Shown here in pieces: positions 32,659 to 43,099 of a DNA stretch of 64,000 nucleotides. The notes beneath the pieces are model-generated. The model made no database searches, had not been told where the DNA came from, and was given only the letters and a program-made list of their open reading frames with translations. This DNA comes from Paralithodes platypus (taxonomy: Eukaryota > Arthropoda > Malacostraca > Decapoda > Lithodidae): NCBI GenBank assembly GCA_032716605.1, contig CM064573.1, positions 5,455,119 through 5,519,118 on the forward strand, written 5' to 3'. How positions within the stretch are numbered: the first letter of the stretch is position 1; each line of letters opens with the position of its first letter. The translations under genes and the position numbers were made by a program.

Positions 32659-32909
32659 TATATATAATAATAATAATAATAATAATATACAATAGGTGAA
32701 GCAGTAACACAAATTAGAGTATTAGTGAGTGGGAGGAGTATAATCTGTAATTAGAGGACCGCCTTGGTCACTTAATTACAATATTTACTCCTCCCACTCC
32801 ATACTAGGCTACAGGTACTTCTTTTCCTTGATCATACAAATTCTAGTTTTAACTGGATTTTTAATAGTGGTTACTATCGTACTAGGCATAACTATCTCTC
32901 ATAATGTAC

Positions 32910-32983
<74 letters not shown>
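32589..32983. repeat. (TA)n, 240 bp unit, (TA)n (duplicate)
   Basis: Equivalent of 27201-27610: (TA)n, (AAT)n, the unit with the GTGGGAGGAGTA/TACTCCTCCCAC pair, and a second (TA)n, which here leads directly into the PLE protein end at 32984. Confidence 0.75.
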
Positions 32984-32984
<1 letters not shown>

Positions 32985-34425
32985 CTGAAGGAGGTAGCGC
33001 GGGGGGCTGCGTCAAGGGCACCGGGGGGCGAGGAGGGGTGTTAGGTCCTGTAGGGTAGTGCCTTTTGGCAGAAGGAAGGATCTGAAGGTCCAGAGTTTGG
33101 TTGTTGATGTTGGGATGTAAGGCTTGGATATATAAAGCTTCGAGTATAGGTAATCTCCTTGGGTCACTTTCTTTATCGAGTATGGTGGTGTGTTTCTCTA
33201 ACTCGTTGCGTGTGAGGTGAGGGTGGTTAGGGGTGAGATAGTGGTCTTTGATGGCTCCAGCCTGAAGGTGAAGAGTTAACCGACGTGAAAGACGAGTCTG
33301 CGTCATACCAATATAGGAATGAGGTCCACAGTCCTCATAATTACAGGTATGTTGGTAAATGACGTGATCGTCGGTCATCGGGCTCTTTATCTTGGTGGAG
33401 GCTGGTTTGTTGCGGAGAACGAGGTTGGAGGTCTTGGGGGATTTGTAATAAATTATTAATTTGATTTTGTTTTCCGGGTTGGTTGGGTGGACATGCTTGG
33501 AGATTATTTCTTTTAAGACGGCCTCGTCATTTTTGTGTTCAGAGGACATGTAATTGCGGTAGAAGATCTTAATTTCATTGGGGGGGTCAATGTTGGGAGG
33601 GCTTTGGGTGTACCATTTTTCAAGATGGTGGTTGATGGTGCTGGAGATGTCGGAGTTGGAGTATCCGTTATTTACTAAAACTTGGGATAGTCTTTCTAGT
33701 TCCTGGTGGGTGTCGGCCCAGGTAGAGCAGTGCGTGAGGGCTCTCCTAACATAGGCGGAGATGGAGGATAGAAGATAACGGCGGGGGCATTCACTATCGC
33801 CGTTGAGGCATTGTCCTGTGTTAGTAGGTTTAATGTAGACGGTGGTTTTGAACCCATGGTCGTTCAGAGCTACGAGGATGTCGAGGAAGGGGAGTTGTCC
33901 ATTGTTAGATTTTTCAAAGGTGAAGTTAAGTCCGGAGGAAGTCATGAAGCGACGCTGGAGTTCCTGTAGTTCGTGGAGGTCCTTGATTTGCACGAAGATG
34001 TCATCCACGTATCTACAGTAGACGGCTGGTCGTTGGGCAGCTAGGAGCTCTTCCTCGATGGTACCCATGAAAAAGTTCGCAAAAAGAACTCCTAGGGGGC
34101 TGCCCATCGCCACACCGTCTATCTGCTTGTACATGTTGCCCCGGGGGCAAAGGAAGGGGGCCTCCTTGGTACATAGCTCCAGTAGTGTTTTCAGGGCCTT
34201 CTCCGGGATGTCCAGTGTAGGTGTATCAGGGCAATGATAAATTCGACGTAGAATCATGTCAATGGTCCTATCCACTGGCACGTTGGTGAACAGGCTTTCT
34301 ACGTCGAGAGAGGCGATAATGTGGTTGTTGTTACGGGGGGGTCTCGTAAAATTTCCAAGAAATCGTGGGCTGAGTTAAGGTTGAATTGGCTGGGCACGTA
34401 GGGGGTGAGGAGGTTGTTCATATAT
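32984..34425 (-). pseudogene. Penelope-like element: reverse transcriptase and GIY-YIG endonuclease
   Basis: Reading down from 34425: an RT finger/palm region ([23 protein letters not shown]), motif A ([17 protein letters not shown]), GVAMGSPLGVLFANFFMG (motif B), the catalytic YCRYVDDIFV (YVDD at about 34010), a thumb region, then the GIY-YIG-type endonuclease (HSYIGMTQTRLSRRLTLHL) and a Pro-rich tail. Motif A is in a different frame from the upstream part: one C appears missing in a C7 run near 34335. The N-terminal quarter is absent and replaced by (TA)n. The 3' end also meets (TA)n. PLEs use this RT-EN fusion for target-primed transposition. Confidence 0.9.
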
Positions 34426-34427
34426 AT

Positions 34428-34524
<97 letters not shown>

Positions 34525-34575
34525 TATATATATATATATACAGTATGTATATATATATTTATATACTGTATATAC

Positions 34576-34612
<37 letters not shown>
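34426..34612. repeat. (TA)n microsatellite
   Basis: About 180 bp, with CAGTATG and ACTGTATA interruptions, lying between the PLE and the next LINE fragment. Confidence 0.9.
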
Positions 34613-34614
<2 letters not shown>

Positions 34615-35353
34615 ACCCGTCAGGATCTCCCAGCGGACTATCCCTTATTCTTCAACAATACAAAAATCAACCCTTCATCTTCTCTCAATATTCTTGGTGT
34701 CTCTTTTTCTTCTGCTCTCATTTGGAAGGACCATATTACCAGTCTTGCTAAGGCAGCCTCCCAGAAGCTGGGTGTGCTCAACCGCCTTAGGGGGTTCTTT
34801 TCCCCTGCACAGCTTCTTGCTCTGTACAGGGGCATAGTGCACCCTTCTATTGAGTATTGTTCACATGTGTGGGGAGGTTCCTCTCACACCGCTCTCCTAG
34901 ACAAAGTTGAAAGGAAGGCCTTTCGTATCATTAACTCCCGTCCACTCACCAACTCTCTGCAATCTCTCTCTCCGCCGCAATGTTGCATCTCTCTCGCTAT
35001 TCTATCGCTACTATAATAATCAGTGTTCCTCAGAGCTATCCCCGTGCATACCACGTCCTTTACGTAGGGCACGTGGTACCCGTCTTGCAACTCAATCCCT
35101 CCCCTACTCTGTGCAACTCTCCAACCCAAGAGTGAAACGTTACTCTCAAACTTTCTTCTACTCAACATCTGAGCTCTGGAACTCTCTCCCAGAATCAGTC
35201 TTTCCCTCTTCCTATGACTTAAATTGCTTCAAACTCCGTGTGTCCAGGCATTTTGGCTCGAACGTCCCTTGATTTTGGCCCTGTCACTCTTTCAACTATG
35301 GGGGAGGCACTCGCTATAGGCAGTTATGCCTTTTGCCTCCCTCAATCACATAG

Positions 35354-35382
<29 letters not shown>
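34613..35382 (+). mobile_element. 5'-truncated non-LTR retrotransposon with poly(A)
   Basis: Encodes the C-terminal half of a LINE RT protein: [54 protein letters not shown] and, after a frameshift near 34965, [20 protein letters not shown] to ELWNSLPESVFPSSYDLNCF, with the stop at 35272. A 70 bp 3' UTR ends in CTCAATCACATAG and about 28 A. Two shorter copies of the same 3' end lie at 6225-6525 (-) and 15538-15742 (+). Style is jockey/I-like. The clade is not determined. Confidence 0.82.
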
Positions 35383-35417
<35 letters not shown>

Positions 35418-35835
35418 CAGTATATATCAGTGGTTCTTAACCTTTTTAAGTGCTCGTACCCCTTGTGCTTCCATAATATTTTCCCGTACCCCCTGTATAA
35501 AATGACTTATTATAATTGACGATGATGAAGATGAATTTATTATACTGGCCTGCTGGGACAAGCCCTGATTAGGCCAGTGAGGAGTGAAGTGGAGGAGAGC
35601 AGGGGTGGGTGGGACCGAAGGGACTTGATAATTGAAATTTTAATAATTGATTTGAAATAAAATGTATTGAATATAATTAATTGTACAATATATTGAATAC
35701 ATACAAATGTACTGGATACAAAAATAGCTTTTCAAGTACAACCGTACTTACACAGTACACCGACTGTCTGACACATTACTTGTGGCTCTTTTGTTGTTTT
35801 TCATCAATAATCATGCCGAAACGAGATTATTTTGT

Positions 35836-36350
35836 TTAGATAGCCACACGCATGTTATCCCTTGCATCCAAACGATTCCTGGCCTTGGTTTTGATGTGAA
35901 AGAGTGTTGAAAAACCACTTTCACATAAGTAGGTAGTCGCAAACGGCACAAGGACCTCCAAAGCTCTATCTGCTAACTGGGGGAATGTGTTGAGTTGTGC
36001 ACACCAGAAGGTATCTAACTGCATTGAATCAAACTCCATTTTGATATTTTTACTGGCTTTCAACTCAACTAGATCATCTTTTATTTCATCATTATCATCC
36101 ATGGAATCTAGGTTGAAAACAAATGGTTCCTGCATCCATCCCTGTGCAACAGAAACCTCTCCATGCTGAAAGTATCCCTGGAAGGACTGACTCAGCACCT
36201 GCAAAACATTTTTTTGTTTCAGCCATGATGAGTAGTACATTTTCTGCATCAGAAACTTCATCAAGCTTAGGAAAGTTTGCAAAGTTTCCAGACCCAACGC
36301 GATTTAGCCAAATTGGAAGTTTATTAGTGAAGGCAGACACCTTTTCCCTG
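35836..36350 (-). pseudogene. hAT transposase, C-terminal part (ZBED5-like)
   Basis: Minus strand encodes AFTNKLPIWLNRVGSGNFAN, FPKLDEV and, at the end, FWCAQLNTFPQLADRALEVL, FATTYLCESGFSTLF and the KTKARNRLDARDNMRVAI terminus. This is the C-terminal hAT dimerisation region as found in ZBED5/FAM200-like transposases. At least one frameshift separates the first segment from the last. The upstream portion is at 38093-38290, beyond the nested insertion. Confidence 0.8.
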
Positions 36351-36358
36351 GCTGTGAT

Positions 36359-38084
36359 CAGTGGCGTAGCTAAGGGGGGGGGGGGGGGGGCGGGAGGGGG
36401 CTGTTTGAAATCGCCCCCCTGGCCCCCAAGAGAAGGGGGCCCCCAAATGGATCTGAAAATAATATTAATTATACTAATAGTATATACTGTATATATAAGT
36501 AATATTAATAATGAGTAAAATAAACACCATGTGTGTTTTCTGATTTAACCTCTTTCTTTTCTTCTATCCTGCGACGTCATGGGTATTTAAAATTAGAAAA
36601 ATAACGATCAGTCGATCAGTGCGATCACTCCATCAGTATTGATTTGGCGGTGCAAGGGGAAACATCGTCGCTCTCGCTCCTAGCCCGCCACTTGCTTAGG
36701 ACGCACTGCCTATAGGTAGGCCTAATGATTATACTTTATATACATTACAAAATAGCACTATTGAGTTTGACAGTTGGTTAATATACTGTGTTTTTCGTAA
36801 GCATGTGTAAAGGAATAATAAGATATAGCCTAATTTGACAACAAGAAACATGGTGATTGTTAGTAAGTTGAGTGTATAATCGAAGATTAGGCCTACATAC
36901 AATTATATATAAATATATGAACCAAAAATGTCGGTAATATTTTCTTTTTCGTGAACTGTAATGGTCAAATCGATAGCTATATTTCATAGATAACCTATGT
37001 ACTTAACCTTGTGAGAAAGTTGAGTGGTATCGAAGATATTTGTAGAGTAGGCTAAACTTCTAAAGTGCTAAATTTTTAGGCCTATGTTTTGGTCTCATAT
37101 TTTTTTCTCGAACTGGGGGCCTAACATAGCCTATACAATGTTTATGGTCTTACTAAACCTTAGCTTTATCGTGAAAAAGATGCATAGTCGTTTAATATTA
37201 GTCAATTAAGTATGGGTGCAATACATCAGCTAAAATAGAGCATAGAGAGGCAACATTAATGGTGTAGACTGTAGAGTGTAGGCTACCTTGGTTAGGCTAT
37301 GAGCACTATGACTCATTCTTTCAAATTTAGACTCTGGATCACTTTTATTTATGCTACCATACGCCTTCCATATAGGCTATAGGCTATGGTGGCTGTACAT
37401 ATCAAGCCCAGGAACTGTGAAATAAGAAGGAACACAGTTGTGAGCATTGAATACTCGTTTGGCTGGTTCAGGGTCAGGTGCAAACGTTGGTAAGCTTTCT
37501 AACAAGTTACTGGGGTTCTCAAGAAGAGGCCCCCAGTATTGAGATTTGAGGTAATGCATAGCTTGATTAGGCCTACCAATGACGCCTATTTTAACTCCCT
37601 AACGTCAGTGGTGGGGTTGAAATAATATTTTAATGTTATCACGTTTCATGTACATTATTATTTTTTATTATTTTATTAGTATTATATTTTATATTCTTAT
37701 TTCAGACATGCCTAATGAACGACAAAGAGAAAGAGTTCATCAAAGTGGTATATGTTTTACAGTATTGTACTGTACCATCCATTGTACATGTATTCCTAAT
37801 CCATTAGATAACGGTGATATAATAATTAATTGTATATTAAATTATTACCAGTAGGCCTACCCCACTATTGAGTCATGGATATCGTCAAAATGCACCTAGG
37901 TAGCATTATTATTCTAAAATTTTCTCGGGGGGGGGGGGGGGCTTACAGCGCCCCCCCGAACCCCCCAGCTGATTAGGCTCGCTTCGCTCGCCACCCCCAC
38001 CCCCTTCTATAATAAGCAAACCATGGAGGGGGCCCCTCCAGGCACCAAGCCCCCTGGGCCTCAAAATCTCTAGCTACGCCCCTG
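36359..38084. mobile_element. Nested 1.73 kb hAT-type element
   Basis: Ends CAGTGGCGTAGCTA and TAGCTACGCCCCTG, flanked by identical 8 bp GCTGTGAT at 36351-36358 and 38085-38092. It interrupts the transposase frame of the outer hAT, which resumes on the far side. G-rich runs lie near both ends (36377-36395, 37927-37940). The interior is AT-rich and I recognise no transposase, so it is non-autonomous. A small frame at 37377-37559 (-) and a splice-acceptor-like site near 37705 are noted without function. Confidence 0.85.
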
Positions 38085-38092
38085 GCTGTGAT

Positions 38093-38290
38093 CATGTTCA
38101 TCCCTGTACCCTGGATGGAGGTGTTCAACTCGTTGAGGTGGGTGAATATATCTGCCAGGTATGCCAGGGACAAAATTAACTTCTCATTGTCAAAGTGGTC
38201 AGCTATGCCACTGCCTCGCTGTCTAAGAAACTGCTTGATTTCTTTGTGCAGTTCGAAAACACGAGTTTATTTATTTATTTGACACATGTC
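38093..38290 (-). pseudogene. hAT transposase, internal part
   Basis: Minus strand shows FVPGIPG in one frame and ILSLAYLADIFTHLNELNTS then QGTGMNMI in another, the conserved LAYLADIFxxLNxLNxxLQG block of ZBED5-like hAT transposases. It joins to 36350 across the nested element. Confidence 0.78.
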
Positions 38291-38816
38291 TCGTACCCCC
38301 AGTTAAGAACCACTGCAATATACCATACAAACCCCACACTGCAACAGTACGAACCTGTTCTTCCGAAGCCCAGATTGCCAGAACACAACTGAGCAATGTC
38401 CAACTTCTGAGCTAAGCAACACTGCAACAGCGCCAGTCATATAACTGAACACGTATTATACGAGTAAAACTGATGACGTATGAAACACGTTAAGTCTCAA
38501 ACCGGTAAGTATAAGTCAGGTAACAATTATACAAATATGATTACATCATAGTTTTGAGTTAGAAAACGGTAAAGAATTTAAAATAATTACTACCTCAAAA
38601 TAATAATACCTGTAATTATAATAATTTCAATTATTCATGAATTGAAACATTTATTATTTATTATTTTATTTATTATTATTTTTGAATGTAAGTACGATAC
38701 AGCATTGCGTTTGACACCATGTCTCGTACCCCCTGCTTCGATGTTTCGTACCACCAGGGGGTACTCGTACCACCAGGGGGTACTCGTACCCCCGGTTAAG
38801 AACCACTGGTATATAT

Positions 38817-39258
38817 ATATATATATATATATCCGTATGTGAATTCTTTCAGTATTCGAGGATGCCCTTACGCTTGATTCTGGCTATCATTAGACAATTT
38901 TAAAAGTTAAGGAAGGATTTGTGGGAGTTACAGGGTTAATTGATATAGTCTGTATGCCTTTCATTCTTAGAGATCCTTTCTAAGGTGAATGAAATCTAAT
39001 AAGAGCCATAATAACAAGTAGATGTGCCTCATCGTATCTTGAAAGGGTTAATTAAAGTAATAAAGATATAAGTGTTATGCTAGACAAAACAATTTGTGTG
39101 CATTATTTTGACAGGGAGAAGTCAGTAGTTCATTACACATATACAATACATATACAAGGTGAGTTAGACAGAGTAGTACAAGAAAACGCTATATTTACAC
39201 ACACCATATCTCTTAACCCCTTCTGTATCGGTGACATCTTTTTAATTTATTCAGTTTT
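38817..39258. other. Intergenic, no gene
   Basis: The short TA remnant to 38832 belongs to the hAT target tract. 38880-38940 resembles 5780-5850 loosely. Nothing coding. Confidence 0.4.
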
Positions 39259-39746
39259 TTAACACCTTACGAGCGGCCTATGCGGTTTATTTATATGTAC
39301 CGCCCAGCGGGGTGTTTTTAGCCAAAATAGGGCTGTTTACGTGATCATTTTCATGCCTAAATAAGACCCAGAACGTAAAACAAGTACCTATCCCTGAAAG
39401 GGCATAAACAGAGCTTTCGAATGACACCATAACGATCCTTTTATGATGGCTAGTTTTCTTGCAATAACCGTGCAACGCGAGTGCAAAAAGCATGTAATTC
39501 GGTACTTTCCCCATATAATTCAGTATGTAGCGAGTGAGAGAGGGAGGAGGGAGCTGAGATTCGTGTCAGTAGGTTCGCCGCGGTGGTCTGGAGCAGTCAT
39601 ACGCTCGCTAGTCTCCTGCCACCACTTGTCTCTCTCTCTCAGCAACATTACGTGCTGAAATTGCCACTCGACCTATGTCGAGCGCCGCCACATAGTCCAG
39701 CTTTATTTAACTCGACTTATGTGGTGAGCCGCTAATTAAGGGTTAA
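39259..39746. mobile_element. 488 bp TTAA-flanked MITE, copy A
   Basis: Bounded by TTAA on both sides, with imperfect inverted ends (CACCTTACGAGCGGCC on the left, GCCGCTAATTAAGGG on the right). It is the inverted counterpart of 55227-55714 along its whole 488 bp. TTAA targets and ends near CCCTT fit piggyBac-type MITEs. It contains no transposase. Confidence 0.82.
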
Positions 39747-40205
39747 GGGCCTAAAACAATTAACAGACTTAGAAAGGTCTTAACATTTGAAATCTAATGG
39801 GCCGAACATCTTAAAACCTGAAAACTAATGGAGCTAAACATGAGGAAGAAGGGGGACCAGAAAAAATGACCCATCTCCCCTTAACTCGAGATGTTACACA
39901 TTTTAATCAAGAATCAGTAACCACAAACAAAAACTTAAATCTTCACTATACAGATGCATAGAAAGTAGTTCGGTGAATTCTTAGACTTTGATCAATATTT
40001 GGACACTGGATCTGAGTTTTGAGCAAGTGTGAAAATATATCCTTATGTGAGTTCTTAGACTCTAGCAAATTTATGTATGAAGTAAACAATATTATTATGA
40101 CAAAGTTACACAATTAGATATCATAGAAATGGTCTCACTAATACACTGAAGTCTGGTTCATGGAGATTATATATTCACACAAATTCCTTAGTCTGCCCAC
40201 GCGCC
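39747..40205. other. Intergenic, nothing recognised
   Basis: No coding frame or repeat recognised. Confidence 0.45.
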
Positions 40206-40208
40206 TAA

Positions 40209-41852
40209 TGGTGGGGTCACACATTCACGTATATTGCTCCCGTCAGCTCCCGTCTTTTGTAAACGAAGGTATATTGGTAGTTGGCAACCGATTACGTAAA
40301 ACGTAAGGGCATAATACGCAAAACGTAAATTAAATTGCGGCCAGTCGGGGGGGTACTCACGCATGGCGAGAGTAGAAACGAGTAGCCCACGTGGGTCGGG
40401 AATGTTGTGGGTGCGGCCGAGGCCGCGCGGTTGTTGATTCGAGTGGAATCAAATACGTGGCTCGCCCTCACGTATGTCAAAAGACGGGAAAGCTTACGAC
40501 CGACCGGGCCACCACGGCCGTCTGACGGGAGCAGCCCCGTCAGACGTAGCAGCTCGCCTGTCAGACGTAGCCGCTCGCCCGTCAGACGTGAGCTGCTCCC
40601 GTCCATCGTGGAAAGTTCCAGTCGAACGTGGAAGTTTACGTTCGTTTGGTAACACCGCCGCACTGCGTGTTGCCGGGAAGACGCGGTAACGTCGTACCGG
40701 GGGGTATATAGGGACAACGGGAGGTACTGCCGTCATACCTCTCACCACACCACGACGACCACCACCATCCCTGCTACTCTGCCTGCCTGCCACCCTGCCA
40801 CCCTCTGCTGTCACCCTCTGCACACTGCCCTACCCTGCCCTGTCACCATGGCTACCAAGGCTACCAAGAGAAGCGTGAAGAAGACGTCTGCAACCTCACC
40901 GCCTGTCCCCTTGACGCCTGCAACCTCATCACCGCCTGTCCCCTTGACGCCTGCAACCTCGCCTGTCCCCTCGAACTCTGCAACCTCACAGCCTGGCCCC
41001 TCGAACTCTGCAACCTCACCGGGGGTGACACGTTCCACAATCTCATCAAATAGTTGTTTGTCTACCCGGGTGAAGTTCTTGTACAGTAGTGGACATTCTC
41101 TGGCCAACTCTTGCATGAGGTTCTCATAATGGCCATGTTCAGGCCTCCGTTGTAGATATGGCCACACCCACACTATCCTCTTGGTCCTTTCCTTCTTCTT
41201 CTCTTGTTCCTCTTGATGGATGGAGTTTGCTATTGCAAGTAGTTTTAAGACTTCTATGTAGGCAAGGATGCATTGTATGAGCCGCGTGTTATGCCTAATC
41301 TCCGGTTTGATTAAGGAGTTCACAAATTTGAACTCCTCCAGGATGAATTCCGTGATGTTGTTCATGGTGCAGAGGAATGAGTGGGAATGGGAAAGATGTG
41401 GCCAGTCCTGCCCTATTGTACTTCCCAGATTGCAACCCCGACAGACGTGGTTGACAAAGACTGTCTTTGTCTGTGTTTGGTCAGACGGGGTGTGCCTACG
41501 ATTGGCCGGAACCGGTCTAGGTACGACCTTACAAATCCCAAGACGTGCTGCCTGAGCTATGCCGGTCTTGTGGGGGCGTGGCATGGGCGTGGCCTGTGTT
41601 CCCGCAAATCGGGCAGCCCATGCGGTCAAACGGGGCTATGCTTACGCACGTCGCAAACACGTACGTAGTTCAATACGACTCCATTACGTCTGACGTAACA
41701 CTGGCCCCGTTACGGTACGTCTGTCGGGAAGTGCAATAGTCGTGGTAAGAACGGGCGTTCACGGCAGGAACTACTCGTGTCTTTACATAAATTGGCGATT
41801 ACGCCGGACGGGAGCTGATGGGAGCAATATACGTGAATGTGTGACCCCACCA
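40209..41852. mobile_element. PIF/Harbinger element, 1.64 kb deletion derivative
   Basis: 46 bp inverted ends starting TGGTGGGGTCACACATTCAC with one mismatch between arms, flanked by TAA on both sides (40206-40208 and 41853-41855), the 3 bp duplication typical of Harbinger. It carries only the N-terminal part of a transposase on the minus strand, so it is non-autonomous. The interior is GC-rich with many GTCAGACGT-type words near 40500-40620. Confidence 0.9.
40811..41365 (-). pseudogene. Harbinger transposase, N-terminal exon remnant with repeat expansion
   Basis: From ATG 41365 (start chosen because upstream residues look non-coding) it reads MNNITEFILEEF, then the conserved VWPYLQRRPEHGHYENLMQEL and LLYKNFTRVDKQLFDEIVER, which match the N-terminal segment of HARBI1/PIF-type transposases. 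After ERVTPG the frame runs into a Glu/Gly-rich imperfect repeat (EVAEFEGTG, EVAGVKGTGG) encoded by a minisatellite at about 40885-41030. The DDE catalytic part and the Myb-like partner gene are absent. Confidence 0.75.
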
Positions 41853-41855
41853 TAA

Positions 41856-42230
41856 CTGAAATTTAGTTTTCCTTTTATACCTGGCTTCCTCTTGACTGCG
41901 TACAACGAGTAACTTATTTCAAATAACTTTAGCAAATAGTGTCTCGTCGGGTGTCGGGGTGTATAAATAAATATCCTACTATTAAATATCTTTAGTTATA
42001 TTGATGCAGAATGTCCAACTTTAACAATAAGAATATTAAATAGGGGCAAGGACAGAGTTGTGTGTTGTGTTTTCCTAATGGAAATAAACAGTTACACAAT
42101 TAAGGACTCAAAAAATCGAAACAGAGTTAAGGTAATTCTGTTTAAGTGATTTTCCGGGTGTAGGGGGAGGACTTAACGATTTACTTCTGATAGTTTTAGA
42201 GGGGGATTTTGCTAAGGTGTCACTATTGGG
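41856..42230. other. Intergenic, no gene
   Basis: AT-rich, nothing recognised. Confidence 0.4.
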
Positions 42231-42602
42231 AATCTTAAGGGGGGTCACCGTTTTTTTTTTTATATTTCTCTCCTTTTTTCTCTTTCCCTGGCTTGTATCC
42301 ATTCGGCCCCATTCAGTCAACTGTTTTAAGACGTTTATCCCCATCCAGGTGTCGATTTCTTCCTGGCGAGCGATAGCGAGCCAGCATTGTATGGAGAAAT
42401 CCGGCTTTGCCGGAGAAATTTTTCTATCGAAAAATGTAGAAATTTAGCCTGTTGTCAAAACAAAAATATATATATGCTGGAAAATAGTGACACCTGGATG
42501 GGGGTAAACGTCTTAAAACAGTAGGCTGAATGGGGCGGAATGGATACAAGCAAAAGAGAGAAGGAGAGAAAGAGAAAAAAAGCGAGGTGGGCTCCCTTAA
42601 GA
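42231..42602. repeat. Foldback (long inverted repeat) element
   Basis: Arms of about 115-125 bp (42231-42353 and 42489-42602) pair through CTTAAGGGGGG, a polypyrimidine/polypurine block, TTGTATCCATTCGGCCCCAT and TTAAGACGTTTATCCCCATC to GGTGTC, with a 135 bp loop. Pairing is imperfect but extends across the whole arm. The structure resembles a foldback MITE. No convincing target duplication was seen. Confidence 0.8.
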
Positions 42603-42900
42603 GTATTAGGCACTGTGAAAGGTCTCGAACAGCTTCTTTTTATTTTTGTAGAGTCAGGTTATATCTTCTTCTTGGAGAGTCTTGAACTGCTTCCTTTAAT
42701 TATTGTAGAGTTGGGATTTGTTTTTTTCTTGAAAGGTCTCGAACCACTTCCTTTAATATCAGCAACTGTTGGGTGAGCCTCAAGCCTCACTGCAAGTTTA
42801 CTAGTACCGAGCCTCATTGAGGTGTTACTAGCACCGAGCCTAGTTCTGTGAGCATCGAGCCTCACTGAGGTTTATCATGAAGACCGTGAAAAAATCGCGA
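42603..42900. repeat. Two short tandem repeat blocks
   Basis: Three diverged copies of a unit of about 55-60 bp (GAAAGGTCTCGAAC then ACTTCCTTTAAT-like) at 42617-42770, then three or four copies of a unit of about 30 bp (GAGCCTCACTGAGG) at 42775-42875. Confidence 0.65.
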
Positions 42901-43099
42901 TTGTGTAGAAGCACTTAGGCAAATCAGTGGCAATGGTGACCAGACAAATGCAACCTGACCTCACGGGGAACAGTTCAAAACCATAGTTATTAAATCAGTT
43001 CAACCTTTGTTGGGGACAGTGGTGCCCCTGACGCAACTATCTTCCGTGAAGTAAGAAGGAAATCTCGACCTCATGGTAGCCTAAATATGGCGCAACATA

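Larger units (their letters stand above)
35428..38808. mobile_element. hAT transposon with perfect 8 bp target duplication
   Basis: Ends CAGTGGTTCTTAACC and GGTTAAGAACCACTG form TIRs, flanked by GTATATAT at 35420-35427 and 38809-38816. Inside, on the minus strand, are two parts of a hAT transposase (38093-38290 and 35836-36350) separated by a nested hAT element. The transposase N terminus is missing. The target lies in a TA tract, which makes the duplication slightly less decisive. A second right-end-like sequence occurs at 38290-38317. Confidence 0.87.

Noticed and set aside
40848..41129. Plus-strand Pro/Thr/Ser-rich frame in the Harbinger element
   Set aside because: It is the complement of the Gly/Glu repeat frame and shows no domain. 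The minus-strand frame carries the conserved transposase motifs.
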